Shown here: positions 37,701 through 58,311 of the stretch, one piece after another
Layout of the letters: every line of letters begins with the position of its first letter
How positions within the stretch are numbered: the first letter of the stretch is position 1
From: Brugia malayi
Lineage: Eukaryota > Nematoda > Chromadorea > Rhabditida > Onchocercidae
Direction of reading: 5' to 3'
NCBI RefSeq assembly: GCF_000002995.4
Contig: NW_025062479.1
Span: forward strand, 13,283,721-13,347,720
DNA length: 64,000 nt
Notes under the pieces: generated by a model
Databases searched by the model: none
The model's input: only the letters and a program-made list of their open reading frames with translations
What the model was told of the DNA's origin: nothing
Position numbers and translations under genes: made by a program

Positions 37701-39504
37701 CATATTACCACTATGCAAAAAAAACCCCATAAAAAAAAAAAAAAAAAAAAACATTTCTGTCGGTCTCTCGAAGTTGCTGTGGTGGGTATAAAGTGACAAA
37801 AATAAGAGAAAGGTCACATAAGTTGTTTTTTAAACCCGAAAGACAATTTTTGTAGATGAAATTTCTCAGCAATAAAAGAACATAGAGGATGGCTTGATGA
37901 AAGAGAGAAGGAGTAAGAGAATGTAATGAAGTAATACTAAGAATAAAACAGCAAGAAATTATAGTACCTTGACTGCTCAACCACCACTGAACCACTGTTT
38001 GTATGTGCAGAATTGTCAATGCTATCTGCTGTCTGACTCTGCAGTAAGACCAAAATAGAGAAAAAAATGAGAATTTAAAGAGTACAAAATCATAATATCG
38101 TACCCTAATTTAAACATAAATGATGCTCTAAACAGAGCGCTGAGCAACTTCAGCAGAAGAAACGATAACAATAAATTTTCTCATTCCGAGAAACCAACGT
38201 TTCTGTAATTAATGAACTAATTTTTTTGGAATATGAAGCAACAAATGATTGAAATCTAGAAGAAATCAAAAAAAAAAAAAAAAAAAAAAAAACACTAACA
38301 GTTGATACTGGAATTGAATACTGGCGTTGAGAACGAGTTAAACGGCGATCACTCGGATTTTGATCAGGAAAGAAATCTGTCAAATACTTCAGTTCACTTC
38401 TAACACTATCGTGTCCGGAACGACTAGGACCTGAACGTCCACTCCCTCCACTCACTGATCCCGTTTCAAGTGCACCCAATAAATGAGAAGTTTGCTGTCG
38501 AGACAAGTCGTTGCCTTCTGGATTCTACAACACTCAAATCTTTACTTAAATTTTTTACTTGTAACGTTTTAATTGCATTCTTCAATGTAAATGGGAGACT
38601 GGAATTATACTTAGGTTTCGGAATCAGCAATTTACCTCGCACAGAAGGACTACAATAAGTCTGATTTTGTTTGCAAAACAGTGAAGATGGTTTTTTCTTT
38701 TTTAAATTAAAATACCTGTTCCACTGATGAATGGGTAATCCGACGCAGTTTGGATGAAGAAGAACCCACAGCTGCAACTGAAGTTGCTGACGAAGTTTCT
38801 GATTTCAATGAACCTGGAATGAATGACCAATAACTAGTAGTTAATAAGAATAGAAGAGACGCGCATAATTCAATATTTTGATAACATTTGGAATGATTAA
38901 ATTCTGTACCATTTAATAATTCTCACAAAAAGGACAACCAAATAATTGTTATGACTTCTTAATCTTATCCTAAGAAAAAATATTATTTGAAAATTTTAGT
39001 CTTTAATCTTCAAATCTCACTAAAATCCAGCAATGGTATTAGTAATTAAGAAAATGGTGAAGTACGGTACGAAGAGTACATTCCTAAAATTCTTCAAGTA
39101 AGCCAAAGGGAAACTGTTGTGTGGACGAGGTGATTCATGAGATTAACAATGAAACATAATCAAATGGAGCATAGTGAAGAGATTAATATGAATGCTGTCC
39201 AACAATTGTATTTAACATCACGATTCATGAAGCTAATGAGTAGCTGCATCTTCTTAATGAACTACAATGTCTGACTGAATTACTGAAATGATTACTGGAG
39301 ACAATGTTAAACCTCTGACACTAATAAGGAAATACATGTAATGACTAATCACTGTAATGACCAATTTTTTTAGTTTCACTTCCTAACAAATTTCATCATG
39401 TAAGGATAAAACAAACCTGAATTTGGTGAACTACGTTTCCGACTAAATTGAGGCAGCGCAGCGTTGTCACCGTGTTGTCCAGATGTCGATCCTATATTCG
39501 ACAT
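16760..39504 (-). CDS. TRIP12: TRIP12/Ufd4-type HECT E3 ubiquitin-protein ligase, complete, 40 exons, 2021 aa
   Basis: Inferred exons, 5' to 3': 39504-39417, 38813-38716, 38524-38300, 38038-37968, 37665-37492, 37182-37083, 36916-36741, 36275-36187, 30027-29843, 29578-29483, 28944-28852, 28477-28316, 28135-27895, 27700-27586, 27286-27124, 26759-26621, 26279-26158, 26042-25808, 25551-25363, 25069-24925, 24439-24228, 23968-23704, 23509-23284, 23138-22983, 22646-22545, 22288-22190, 22082-22014, 21844-21722, 21652-21560, 21383-21158, 20664-20472, 20247-20137, 19813-19592, 19496-19348, 19218-19070, 18835-18680, 18369-18277, 17945-17832, 17504-17346, 17002-16760. They sum to 6066 nt with every phase closing. 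Domains: disordered Ser-rich residues 1-340; armadillo-like helices about 341-600 (e.g. [18 protein letters not shown]); WWE about 638-738 ([14 protein letters not shown], then ERAIQRR); Ser/Thr linker about 860-1100; HECT from about 1660 ([12 protein letters not shown]) to the end, with [16 protein letters not shown] and active-site Cys1989 in [10 protein letters not shown]. The family ubiquitinates ubiquitin-fusion and other nuclear substrates. Human TRIP12 is about 1990 aa. The start ATG at 39504 is the only Met before the acidic/Ser-rich leader; a further 5' exon is possible. Confidence 0.93.
20922..21144. repeat. Exact 110-bp tandem duplication in a TRIP12-like intron
   Basis: The sequence from 20922 repeats exactly with a 110-bp period. 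Identity holds for 113 consecutive positions, so the array is 2.03 copies, and it breaks at T/A differences at both edges. It lies in the intron between the exons ending at 21158 and starting at 20664, only 14 bp from the donor-side exon edge. No mismatch between copies was found, so the event is recent or was made during assembly. Confidence 0.95.
26914..26963 (-). other. Candidate cryptic/poison exon in the WWE-domain intron of the TRIP12-like gene
   Basis: A 50-nt minus-strand segment is bounded by a T-rich acceptor (TTTTTTGCTAACAG) and a strong donor (GTAAGC). It lies between the two WWE exons 27286-27124 and 26759-26621, which splice to each other in frame at phase 0. Inclusion would add [10 protein letters not shown] followed by TAA, ending the protein within the WWE domain. 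Its length is not a multiple of three. It may be an unused decoy. Confidence 0.35.
27832..27849. repeat. 18-bp perfect palindrome with octamer-like motifs
   Basis: ATGCAAATGCATTTGCAT equals its own reverse complement. A tandem ATGCAAAT-type motif precedes it on the plus strand (27826-27839). It sits in an intron of the TRIP12-like gene between the exons ending at 27895 and starting at 27700. The motif matches the POU/Oct octamer consensus, but function is only a guess. Confidence 0.8.
33300..33430. repeat. Degenerate AGT/AGC/GCA triplet-rich tract
   Basis: About 130 bp consist of AGTAGC, AGTAAT and GCAGTAG-like triplets with frequent interruptions. It lies in the TRIP12-like intron 8, downstream of the nested gene. 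No splice-supported frame was found, so it looks like a decayed trinucleotide repeat. Confidence 0.6.
33902..33926. repeat. (AT)n microsatellite
   Basis: An uninterrupted run of about 12 TA/AT units. It lies about 70 bp beyond the stop codon of the nested gene on the minus strand. Confidence 0.9.
33999..35823 (-). CDS. Unrecognised small protein gene nested in intron 8 of the TRIP12-like gene
   Basis: Six minus-strand exons close in frame: 35823-35794 (ATG start, [10 protein letters not shown]), 35449-35386, 35144-35079, 34944-34843, 34492-34391 and 34069-33999 (TAA). They give 144 residues. An alternative acceptor at 34159 would lengthen the last exon to 33999-34159 and add about 30 residues, also in frame. 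The protein looks mostly helical and non-repetitive: [19 protein letters not shown], then [20 protein letters not shown], then [21 protein letters not shown] see no signal peptide, no convincing membrane segment and no catalytic motif, and I do not recognise the family. It is not part of TRIP12: exon 8 of that gene ends at phase 1 and joins exon 9 to give the expected TRIP12 helix, while these exons need another phase. The first 10-codon exon and the last exon are the weakest parts; the middle four exons look firmly coding. Confidence 0.6.
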
Positions 39505-41238
39505 GGAAGAGCTGAAAATTTAAAAGGTTGAAATAATATGTTGGCTAATCGATATAATGACTGACAATCGACGATTGGCAACAGTTTACTTTTTTTTAAA
39601 ACTGTTCTTCCCATGTGCCTTTTCATTCTACAGTCCACCTTCCTTCCTCAGAAACCACATAGGCACTACATCCATAAGATATTCTTATTTCATCCACTAC
39701 TCTACCAAAACTGCAAAAATAACAATTATGGGGATGTAAGATTTGAAATCCTTTAAAACTTAGTGAACTTAATAAAACACACCGAGAGGTAATAATACAT
39801 CTTTTCACTTTTAATTTTAATTTCGAAAACAAAAAACTCAAAACATCACTCTTAAGTATCATTTAGAACAGTGATATCAACACAATCATATCATCCGCAA
39901 TAGTAAATCTCGGTTATTAAATATTCAAATTGTAAAAAAATCCATATTTCAATATTATTCAGCATAGATGAGAAAATGCACAAACACTAATCGGAATGGT
40001 ATGAAAAAATCTGAATATGTATAATTTCCTTTCCGACTTCTATTCTGATAAGATACTCTCTGTAAATACATCTTGTGATGGTGATACATTCCTACAATCG
40101 TTTCCATCCAAACTCGACTCGATGACCTACGAGAGAAGATTGTCTTTCAAACAAAATACACAATTCGTCTCGATAATGGCATTATATGAACGGTTCAAAA
40201 TCCATCACTACTATTTATCACAATCATGAAGACTAAAGATCGATTACTGAGATGAAAAAAAGAAAAGACAATGATAAATGACAGCAAACAACGCTGTACA
40301 TATATTATAACTGTATTGATTGCAAAAGTGAAGTAATAAGCTTTAGAAATAATTTTCACATTTTTTTTTACTGCGAAAATCGTTAAAACTCGTAAATGTA
40401 CCGGGAGAAAAACAAATACTTCATCATTGCATATCATTTTTACGTATTATTTAACTACGATAAGAAATAACGCTAAATATAAATGATGTGAAATGGAAAT
40501 ACTTCAAAATAATGATTGCAATTATACTAACTTTAATCATATGTAGGAAAATTCTGCATTAGAATGAGGAGACAATTATTATCGTAATCAGATTACACAG
40601 AGCAATCAGAGATTCATTAAATGATAAGTATAAAATCACATTGGAATTTAATATGTGCTAATGAAATCCACCACTGAACTTAAGATGGCAGTATTTTTAA
40701 AAGTATCAATATAACAGTATCTCTGTTACCATAATCACCTAAAAAGCAACGAGAATGAACTCACTCAAATAAGTAGCAAGATTCCCCTCTCTAATTCATT
40801 CTTATTTTGACAACAAACAACAGTACGTCACAGATGAGTGAGTTATGGTACGACTGTAGCAATGATCTCGAATAATAAGTGAAGATACAAAAATAGTTCC
40901 AAAGAGAAACATCCAAATCCGTATTTCTAGTGATCATATATTAGATAAAATACAATATGTAAGTGCATGAATGGAGGAACACAGATGATACCAACTTCAA
41001 TAGCAATCCGAAGAAAATAGCAGAATAAATGATGAAAATTCCAAAAAAAAAAAAAAGAGAAAAATGACAAACCCTGGTAATTCACTGAAACTTACTTCTT
41101 CCCAACCACACAATTCCAATGTATAACTAATTCAGACAATTCGTCCTGAACCAGTGCAAGAACGTAATTGATCTTCGAGAATTACAAATGCTTAGAATAA
41201 TCACCTCGAACCTGTGAATGGTGCATAAAATCCTCAGC

Positions 41239-41318
41239 TTATATGGTATAAAATTATATGGTTTTATAAACTTATAAATTATATGGTTTTATATACTTAT
41301 ATGGTTTTATATGGCATA
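41239..41318. repeat. Short imperfect tandem repeat of an ATATGGTTTTATA unit
   Basis: Four to five irregular copies of an ATATGGTTTTATA/ACTTAT unit lie in the divergent intergenic region. It is low-complexity AT DNA with no further signal. Confidence 0.65.
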
Positions 41319-41885
41319 AAATAGTATCATTAGCAACACTAGCATAGTCAATGCTATCACCAGAGGAGTTGAATGCATGGATAGAATAAACTAAGTCTTG
41401 CAGAAGAAAATTCTGCCAAGCAAACACACATTTATATATGTGCACTTCAGGAATTGAAGAAGAGATTTAAAAAAAAAAACCGATAATTTTTCATCCAACA
41501 GACCATACGATCCATCTAACTATCATTCGTTTCTCTTCCTCTCAAAAGATCTACCACAAGGAATAGAAACGAGAAAATTATCACCATCATTTTCAGTAAA
41601 ACAAAAATAGTAGTAGTAACAAGAACAATAACAGAAACAAAAAATGACAACGATAACAACAAAAAACCTGTGAATGCTGCATAAAATTTACATCATTCCC
41701 ATATCAACCAACAATAAAATGCTAATAAGGAGGATATTTTTTCCTCTGGATTATCTTTCTCGTTCTTCATTCATCCATAAAAAAAGAGAAAAAAAAAGCA
41801 GTACAAAAAAGAAAAAAACTGGAAGGTAAAATTGCTAAAGAGCGGTGGATACAGAAATGCCTGCGAGATAAAACATTACTCCCTC

Positions 41886-41975
41886 CTTTCTTCTATTCAA
41901 TATTTTCAGGCTCAAAACTATAGGCTACTCATCCTTCTTTTACTCAATATTTTCAGGATCTGAAATCATAGATCC
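41886..41975. repeat. Imperfect two-copy direct repeat, about 45 bp
   Basis: The motif TTCTTCTATTCAATATTTTC and the following AGG-containing segment recur about 45 bp later as TTCTTTTACTCAATATTTTC with the same flanking pattern (AGG, then a short A-rich stretch, then ATAG). The copies differ at several positions, which suggests an old local duplication. Confidence 0.6.
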
Positions 41976-44900
41976 ATTCCCATGTTCCCATTTATCCACA
42001 CGCCTTTCTCTGCCCAGCAATATAAGCCAAACCTACAAACAAGCTTATTTTGTTCTACTTATAAACATGCAACCCCTCCTTCATCAATGTGTCTTTAGAC
42101 CCAAAATTTGGAGGCCTATCCCATGTCTTTATCCACGCAGGTCTTCCTTCATATCACATTCAAACTTGAATCATAAGGCTAAAATTTAAATCCAACATAT
42201 GCACGAACTATTCCTCATCATACGAGTAAAATCACATATGTCTCTCTTGTTAATCATAAAATCCCAATTTTACATCACTTTCATGTCACCAATCAAATTT
42301 TAATTTGGTATTTCAGATCAATAATATAACATTTAGCAATAACACAAGCGAAAACAAAGAGTGCAAAACATCACAAATAAACAGAAGCATACCTGAGAGA
42401 GCCCCGTGCTGAAGAACTATCTGTACACTTGACGTGAAGCTTTTACGTATATACGCAGACAAAATCAAATTGATATTTTCAATTTTCCAATTCACTTCTG
42501 TTTCTCCTTCTTCTCTTCTCTCTTTTTACTATTTCTGCTCTTGTTGTTGCTGTTGTTGTGATTGTTGCTCTTATTGTTACCGTTGAATACACCACAATAC
42601 TGATACGAATAAATCGATGATGAATCGATGATATTACAATGAAATAAAAAAAAAATTCATTATAATATATATATGTATAAACATTAGTAATTAGCATACT
42701 TAAGCTTTTTATATAGCTAAAACCTGTATATATGAAATGAAACATGTGTAACGGAAGAGCACTATGCCAGGTGAAGAGTAAAGGACATCAGTGTATCATT
42801 TAATCGTCATTCAACCTTCTCTTTCATTTACGCCCTTTTTGCCTTCTCTTACGTCTCCTCATCGTGAAATATCTTTCATCTATTGTCAGCTTCTATTTGT
42901 CCCTTAGAAAAATACACTCCTCTAATCTTTCAGGTCAAGGCCTTGACAGCGTTAGGACAAGTTTAGATTGGATAAGATTACAAAACATTTTTATTAAGTT
43001 GGCTTCATAAATTTTACAGACCCTTTTTCTTCCTATAATAACACTTATCATCAATTTTTTCTTCCTGGCAGGCATATATGCGTCTCTGTACATAATACCC
43101 AACTGTCTTATTGCATGTATGTCTACATGTTTGCACATATATGTTGTCTATGTACATACATCTAAATTAGGTTATCAAATAACTGATACTAAAAAGTATG
43201 ATATGTAAAATGAGTAAAAATAAAACATCATTACTATCATCCTTCTCTCTAACTCTGCTATACACTTCTCTTATCTCTCATTTTAATGCACAAAAGAAGG
43301 ACTGCGATTCCTTTATTTTCATGTACCTCTCCTAGCTATAGAAATCGGATAACCGGACAGATTTATTCATAACTAACCGGATCCATTATATATACACGAA
43401 GTAACATACATAAGTGTAATAAATAACATAGTGAAATAAATTAATCTCATCCTAATTATTTATTTCAAAAGTAAGTTAGAAATGAAAAATAAATTTAGCA
43501 AACGAATAGAACAAATCAATATATGTTTAAAAAAAGGAAAAGGGAAAGAAAAATGAAAAAGCCAAAAAATAAAAGCTATCCCCTTTCTACAATTATAAAA
43601 AAAAGTTTCATACAGGAATGAAAAGTATATATAAACACATCATGTCCTATAATGTCTCTTCAAATCTACAAATCACAATAATTTTTATTTACGGGAAAAC
43701 ACACACACTTACACATACAGGAGGAAGAAAGTAATGAATTCGGAAAATAAATATGAAAAGATTGTTGTTGATAGAAAATAAAACTGGTGTTACAGGAGAA
43801 ATGCTTCTCTCATTTATATCCCTTCAAACATAAAAATACTGCTTTCAGCACAAAGCCCTAAATGCATATATATATATACATATATATATATATATTATTT
43901 CAACTTACCAATCTCTTTACATTGAATCTATTTCCTCCTCTCTCTTCATTTTTAAATTTTGCTATGTTAAATTTTATTTCTTGATCCTGAATTCTTTTTT
44001 TGATTTATCCCGAATAAATATTTCTCATTATTTCTCTGCTTTCACAAGAATAACCTCCCCTTAACCTTTCCTTCCTTTCTTCTCTTTCCTTCTCCACCCC
44101 TTCCTCTCATAAAATAAGCAGTTGACAATTAATGTGTCTCGTCGAATTCCGACCAGACGAGACGATGACAATATCACTGTGTGTGTATGTACGTCTGTCT
44201 GTGCTGACGTATTCCTTTCCCGACAATTAGGAGGAAAAGAAAAATGAATGAATGCTCTGAAGTTGGGTCGGCCCAGTTTACTACTTTATCAACAAACCTA
44301 CTTGACTATAGAGAAAAGATTACTGGCTTCAAACCTTTCGATTCATCTCTTTCTCTACAACAAAAAAAAAAACAAATAACAATAACAGTAATAAAACAAC
44401 AGTAACAATCACTCTACTACTACTACTAATTGAGGGACCAATCACTGAACCACAAATATAATGATGACCCTTATAACTTCTCTTGCTCTATTCTCCTACA
44501 TAAAGGCGTAATATCATGTAAGTTACAGTGCATGTGATTCTGTTAATTAATTAGCATTATAAATATAAGCATACCAGTAATCATCTAATAATCTTATATC
44601 TATTTCAATCATATCATTAATAAGGAATAGCGATATAGAGATTATAAATGCAGGATATCAGTAATCAACAACATACACAACATACTACTACCTTATCACT
44701 ACTATTATTCTCTAATAATCCCTTAGCATTACTAATTCATTTCTTTAAATCATAATTTACCTACTTTCTCCTTTTCTTCTCAATACTTTCTTTTACTCCT
44801 TTACCCCTTTTTTCCTTATCATTATCATCTCTTATCTATGGTAACAACATACTAACTCTCACAGACATTAGACATAGACAGAGACATGGAATACAGACAC

Positions 44901-44999
44901 ACAAACAGATATATATTATTGCAAAAAGACTTTTAGTATTTAACGCAAAATGGACGAATGATGATGATATGTGTGTGCTTGGTATGATATTCGGTAGAC

Positions 45000-45110
45000 A
45001 CGCGCGTATATATACACGCAGACGGACACACATACATATGCAAACATACACATACATACATATACACACGCACGCACGCACGCACGCGCACACACACACA
45101 TACATAAATA
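45000..45110. repeat. CA / CACG / ACAT microsatellite
   Basis: A compound tract of ACACGC, ACATAC, (CACG)n and (CA)n units, with four to five CACG units near 45068-45085 followed by (CA)5. It is a simple sequence repeat in the divergent intergenic region. It creates long but meaningless Cys/Val-rich open frames on the minus strand. Confidence 0.85.
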
Positions 45111-46873
45111 GATGAATGCGCAGAGAGACATATGAATAAAAGCGCAAACGCAAGCGCAAGTGTAGGAGCAGAGATGGAGATTATTACTCACCCCGTTTCA
45201 ACTAACTGATTGATTCGTTTCTCGATATTTCATCATTAGAAGAGCATTTTATTGATTTCATTTCTTTGAAATTATAACACATCTTTAGGTCATTTCATTT
45301 TCCATTCCCAAAAAATTTTTTATCTAATTGCTGTATTGAAATAATGGAATTAAATTGATATGATAGAAATTTATGTCATATTTTTTAATGATAATAGTAT
45401 ATGGGTGAGTGATAATGATGATGTGAAGAAAACGAATAGATAAGTTAGTGAAAATGATATAGAGAACAATAAAAAATATGAAACAATATGAGAACTTTTT
45501 TTTTCTCTTTTCTTTTGGAATTATTAAAATTTGTAGCATTTTGTATAAATAATAAATATAAGAGAATGAACAGTGATAAACGAATAGTGAAATGATAATG
45601 AATTTTGTTATCAGCAAACATTTGTTTATTATTATATGTTAGCAATGAATAAATGATCGAGAAAATGTAGTTAGTATATAACTAAATTATCACAGATTAT
45701 TATAAGAGCACGGTGAAATGATAATGATATGAATGAAATAGGATTGATTTTGATTAGATAATAATTATCTATATTTTTTTATATTTGTGTATTCTCGGTT
45801 TATTTGTCAGTCATTTCTCTATGATTCATTGATATACGAATGTAAGTGATCCGAGTAGAACACCATTAAAGATATGTTCGATTCGGATAAATGATAAACA
45901 TACTAGAATGAAGCATATACGTAAGTGATGGATTAAATTACTGTCATGTTAATTTCAAATTACAAAAATGTTAATGAAAACTTAGAATTTAATTAAGATA
46001 ATTTTTAAGTTCTTTTTTTTAATAATTGAAGTAAATGATTATCTCAATTTAGTTGCACTTTTTTTTTAATTTATTTTTTTTGGACGAGAAAAGGAGAAGT
46101 GATAACTAAAATTATAGTTCTTTTTATAAATGATAATCATTTGTAAATAAGTAATTGGCCCAAGTGACGTGTATCATAACAGTTATGCATTGTATACTAC
46201 GTTTAGAATAATAAAATGATTTCATATATATTTAGATGTGGTATATATATTTATTTCTTACTTAAAATATCAAAATTTCAGATTTTTATCTATCATAACT
46301 AAGGGTAATGTATTTGAAGTTTGTTACAGTGAGTTTTGTTTTTCAGTGTAATTGGTTCTTTTTTTTTTTTTGGTTTCTTCTATATGCTAGTAAGAACTTG
46401 TCGCTATCATTCTTTTTTTTTGCTATATAAGTGAAAAAAAGCGGCGGGAAGTGCCAATACTATATGTTTCATGAAAAAAGGTTAGATACGTGCTTCCATG
46501 TCAATCTTACTGCATTGACATAACTGTTAAAAAATTAAAATCCATTACTGGCTAAAAATTTTTTTTAATATTTAATTATTTAAATAATAATAATGGCATA
46601 TGTAAATGAAATAATCAATATCATAAGATAGTTATTATAGGGGATGTTATAATCATAATAATAGAAAAAATATTGCAATGCCAGTTGATGCTTGGAAATG
46701 AAATAATAATTTGTATTTTAAATTAATTTGTTGTCATCATTGAGGATGATGATTGATGATTAGATTTTTATGATGAATGATGAATTGTATTTGTAAAACG
46801 AGAAATGCTAATTCGTACTATATAATGGAAGTAATCATTGATATAATACTTTTTTTATTGAATATTATTACAG

Positions 46874-46884
46874 GTATAACTATT
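46874..46884 (+). promoter_or_regulatory. Splice acceptor just upstream of the helicase start codon
   Basis: TTATTACAG lies immediately before 46874, and the ATG follows 11 nt later at 46885. In nematodes such an acceptor close to an ATG is often a spliced-leader trans-splice site; it could equally be the end of a 5' UTR intron. The sequence alone cannot tell which. Its position supports the chosen start. Confidence 0.5.
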
Positions 46885-54935
<8,051 letters not shown>

Positions 54936-55083
54936 TTGTGGTAATTCAACAAGAACAAAATGCTGAATATCATTATATTGCCTCCTTTACTGTAGCACTT
55001 TTTTTTTTTTTTTTTTTCTTTAAGGTTCGTTTTTCATTTATCTGCGTCCTTTTTGTTTTTCATCTATAAAATGTTACGAAATT

Positions 55084-55089
55084 AATAAA
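55084..55089 (+). terminator. Candidate polyadenylation signal of the DDX3-like gene
   Basis: AATAAA followed by an A run, 149 nt downstream of the TAA stop at 54935. It is the first canonical hexamer after the stop, in a T-rich 3' region. Confidence 0.5.
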
Positions 55090-58000
55090 AAAAAAAATGA
55101 CACCGTAGTTACCAAATCTTGGTTTCATTTTTTTTTTTCTTTTGGACCGTTTTTTGTTTTTCTTTTTTTCTTGCATAGTTAAGACCTTATGTCTTTTTAT
55201 TCATAACACAAACATGGATGATATAACATAATGTTACTGTGCAGCACTATTGTGTTACTATATTGTATTTCTCAGTATATGTGTGTGTGAGTGTATGTGT
55301 GTGTGATGTATGTAATGTGTATGTGTGTTTGTATGTATGGGTTATTCAGTTATTTTATCGTGTTTTAAAACATATAATTGTTGTGGTTCTTTCACAAAAA
55401 TGGTTTTTAGGATTTTTTTTTTTTTTTTCATTGATTTCCGGAAATATAAGTTGGAAAAAAGGAAACAGATGAAAAAACAAGTGTTTTGCATGAAAGATGA
55501 ATATTAAACTATTAAGTAAGAATAAAAAATTTTTTTGATGTTAGAATTTTTTTTACAGGGAATAAACAACAATCTCGACTGATCTTTGTTATAAAGCCAA
55601 ATTAAAATTTCTACCGTAACATCAAAGGGTTAGGACTTAACGAAGCAATTTTGGGTGATCCTTTCTTTTGTTTCGTTATATATTTGTGGATGAGGCGGAT
55701 TCTTTTTTTTTTTTTTTTTTTTTTTTCGCTATGAACAAAGTGAACTAACGTTCTGAATCCAATACAATTTTCACTATAATCTAATTATTTTCACAATTTA
55801 ATATATATCGCAATTTTGCATTTTTTTCTTTCTCTCCCATTTTTGTTATCATAACTCGTTTTATTCCGTACTTGATTGTTTTGCTGCAATATGGATAATG
55901 ATGTAATGTTATGTTTACCTTTTAAGCTTCCAGAAGGGCGTATGTTACATTGAAATCGAGAACATATGTGATGGAAAAAGACGATGTTAATTTGATCCGA
56001 ATTGTTTTATGCTAATGAGAATTTCACTGAAAATCTAACTTTGCCGCTATGTTTCTTTTTTTAATATGTTATCGTATGCTATAATTATTACGCATACGGA
56101 TATTTTCATGTCCATTTCTGCAATATTTCAACTATGTCTTATCTTCACTTTACATTATATAAATATTTGTGCAACAGTTTATTTACTGCCTTCGTTTTTT
56201 TTTTTCTTTTTTTCATTTTCTTTATCTTTTATTTTTGTTTTATTGCGATAATTATAGATATGACTGGTGAAATTTGGCATTTTCAACGAAGTAATATATA
56301 CAATCACTTTGTTGAGCCATTCACTATGTGTATGTTCTGACATGCGGCAAAAGGTTTTAATTTCAAGGATTATATTTCTCTTTAGCGTCAATAATTACGG
56401 GTTAACACAATTTTTTATGCGCTTCGAGTTGTATTATATTCTTTTTTTTTTTTCTGTTATAGCCTTTTATTCGACATCCTCCTATCGTATTATGTCACAA
56501 AAAAAAAAAAAAAAAAGTGCATCTCATACAGGTTTTGGAGCGTTTTTTCTTTTCTTCTTTTTTTAAAATATTTATGTCTTTCCATTTGCATTGTTTTTTT
56601 TCCATCTTATATTTTGTTCCGTTTCTCAACATTTTTATCTCATGAATCATACATAGTCCTTTCCTGATTCATAATGTGTGCGTTGTTTGTTATCAATTCA
56701 CGGAAGCTATCTTATCCTACCTCATCATCTTTTTTAATTATTGTGCCTATATGGCAAAATAGTATGTGATAGGATATGTTTATGATAATATTTCTCAAAT
56801 CGTTAATGATTTCATGGGGATTTATTTTTATTGTTATTACAAAGTTACTTTTTCTTTCTCGAAATTAATTTTGTAGATGAAAATTAATCGTTGTAAAAAA
56901 AAAAAAAAAAGCGGCACATTCATTTTCTGTTCAGTTCATTTGTTTTAGTGTCATTTAATTTCATTATATAATACATTCTCTGCGATAGAATCAGAAATAT
57001 TCTCTACGTATTTTCCTGATGTTTTTCTTTTGATATAGAATTAATAATTCAAAAATTATAATAAATTGTGTTAGGTACTAAAGATATAGGAAGACTTTCA
57101 TATATGTATACGATGATTTAATTATAAAAATTTGGAATGAAAGTTTTTGCTGATATTGCAACAAAATTGATATTATTCATTGGTTTTAATAATCATCATA
57201 CAAAAGCTAAATCAATTACTTTGTTGCAAATTTAATGATGATTTATAGCAAATAATTTTGCGAGTTCCGCATACTCATTTATGATTTAACACACATTTTT
57301 GTAATCCCCATGTTATTGTTAAAAATTGAAGTTCAAATAGTTGTTCATCTAATTCACGCTTTATGCCATTTTGTTTTTACTTATGATGGTGAGGTATTTC
57401 ATTTTGGTTAATCACGAAAATCACAATTTCTTTATATCATTTTAAATTTGACAGTTATAAAGATAAAACATCTGATGAAAATCTTTCAAATCTACAAAAA
57501 GCGTTATCAAAATTATTATAAGAACAATATGTAAATTTTCATCAGTGTTGGCTTCCATCATATTTTTATATTTACTGACATTTTGAATGCTTTTGCCCAT
57601 ATGCCTATCAAAAATTAAGAAGTTTTCCTTTTTTCTTCCGTCCCATCTCTGGATCATCTCACTTGCCACACCTGTTGCGTTGTTGTTGTTTTTGTTGTTG
57701 TTGCGGTAAGACAACGTAAGAAATATTTGTTTATCTATTAAGCAATACAGTTCAATTTGAATTTATTGGTTAGAATGAAATGAAAAGAGAGATTTGAATA
57801 TTAATGATTAATTTTTCGTAGTAATACGTAGATATAATTATTTACTAATTAAATGCACGTCTGTCTAAGTTCTGTTTGGTGAGTTCATATTTAAAAAATG
57901 TTTTTTCTAAATGGCAGCCTTGCATGTTTGTCATATTCCCTATTATAAAAATGATTGGGAGGTATTACTAAATATTCAGGTGTTACTAAATATTCATACT

Positions 58001-58278
58001 AAATAATGAAGATTTTTTTTTTAATTTCTCAAAAATTTATTTGATATTTGTAATGAATTAAATGATTAGTTAAATGATGATTTAGTATGAATACATGAAT
58101 GTTTGCAATATTTATATTATCACTTATCATCATTCATACTTATGTTACATATTTATGTGTAACACACAACGTGGTTGGGTATAATTTTTTTACTGAAATA
58201 AAAAGTCAAAAATTAAAAATAAAAATGTGCTCCAGATCATTATATATTATTCATGTTTGCTACACAATATTATGGTTG

Positions 58279-58280
<2 letters not shown>

Positions 58281-58311
<31 letters not shown>
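58281..58311. repeat. (TTA)n trinucleotide microsatellite
   Basis: About ten uninterrupted TTA/TAT triplets in the intergenic region between the helicase and MOSPD-like genes. Confidence 0.9.

Larger units (their letters stand above)
39505..46873. other. Divergent intergenic region between the TRIP12-like and DDX3-like genes
   Basis: About 7.4 kb separate two genes transcribed away from each other, so promoters and 5' UTR exons of both should lie here. I see no coding exon I can support. Contents include a short AT-type tandem repeat at 41239-41318, an imperfect 45-bp repeat at 41886-41975, a pair of near-identical 23-mers at 41209 and 41665, an AT tract near 43867-43894 and a CA/CACG tract at 45000-45110. 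CT-rich patches near 42490-42530 and 44040-44110 may be promoter-proximal but carry no recognisable core motif. Confidence 0.5.

Noticed and set aside
44836..45191. Two long overlapping minus-strand frames rich in Cys and Val
   Set aside because: They are translations of the CA/CACG microsatellite at 45000-45110.
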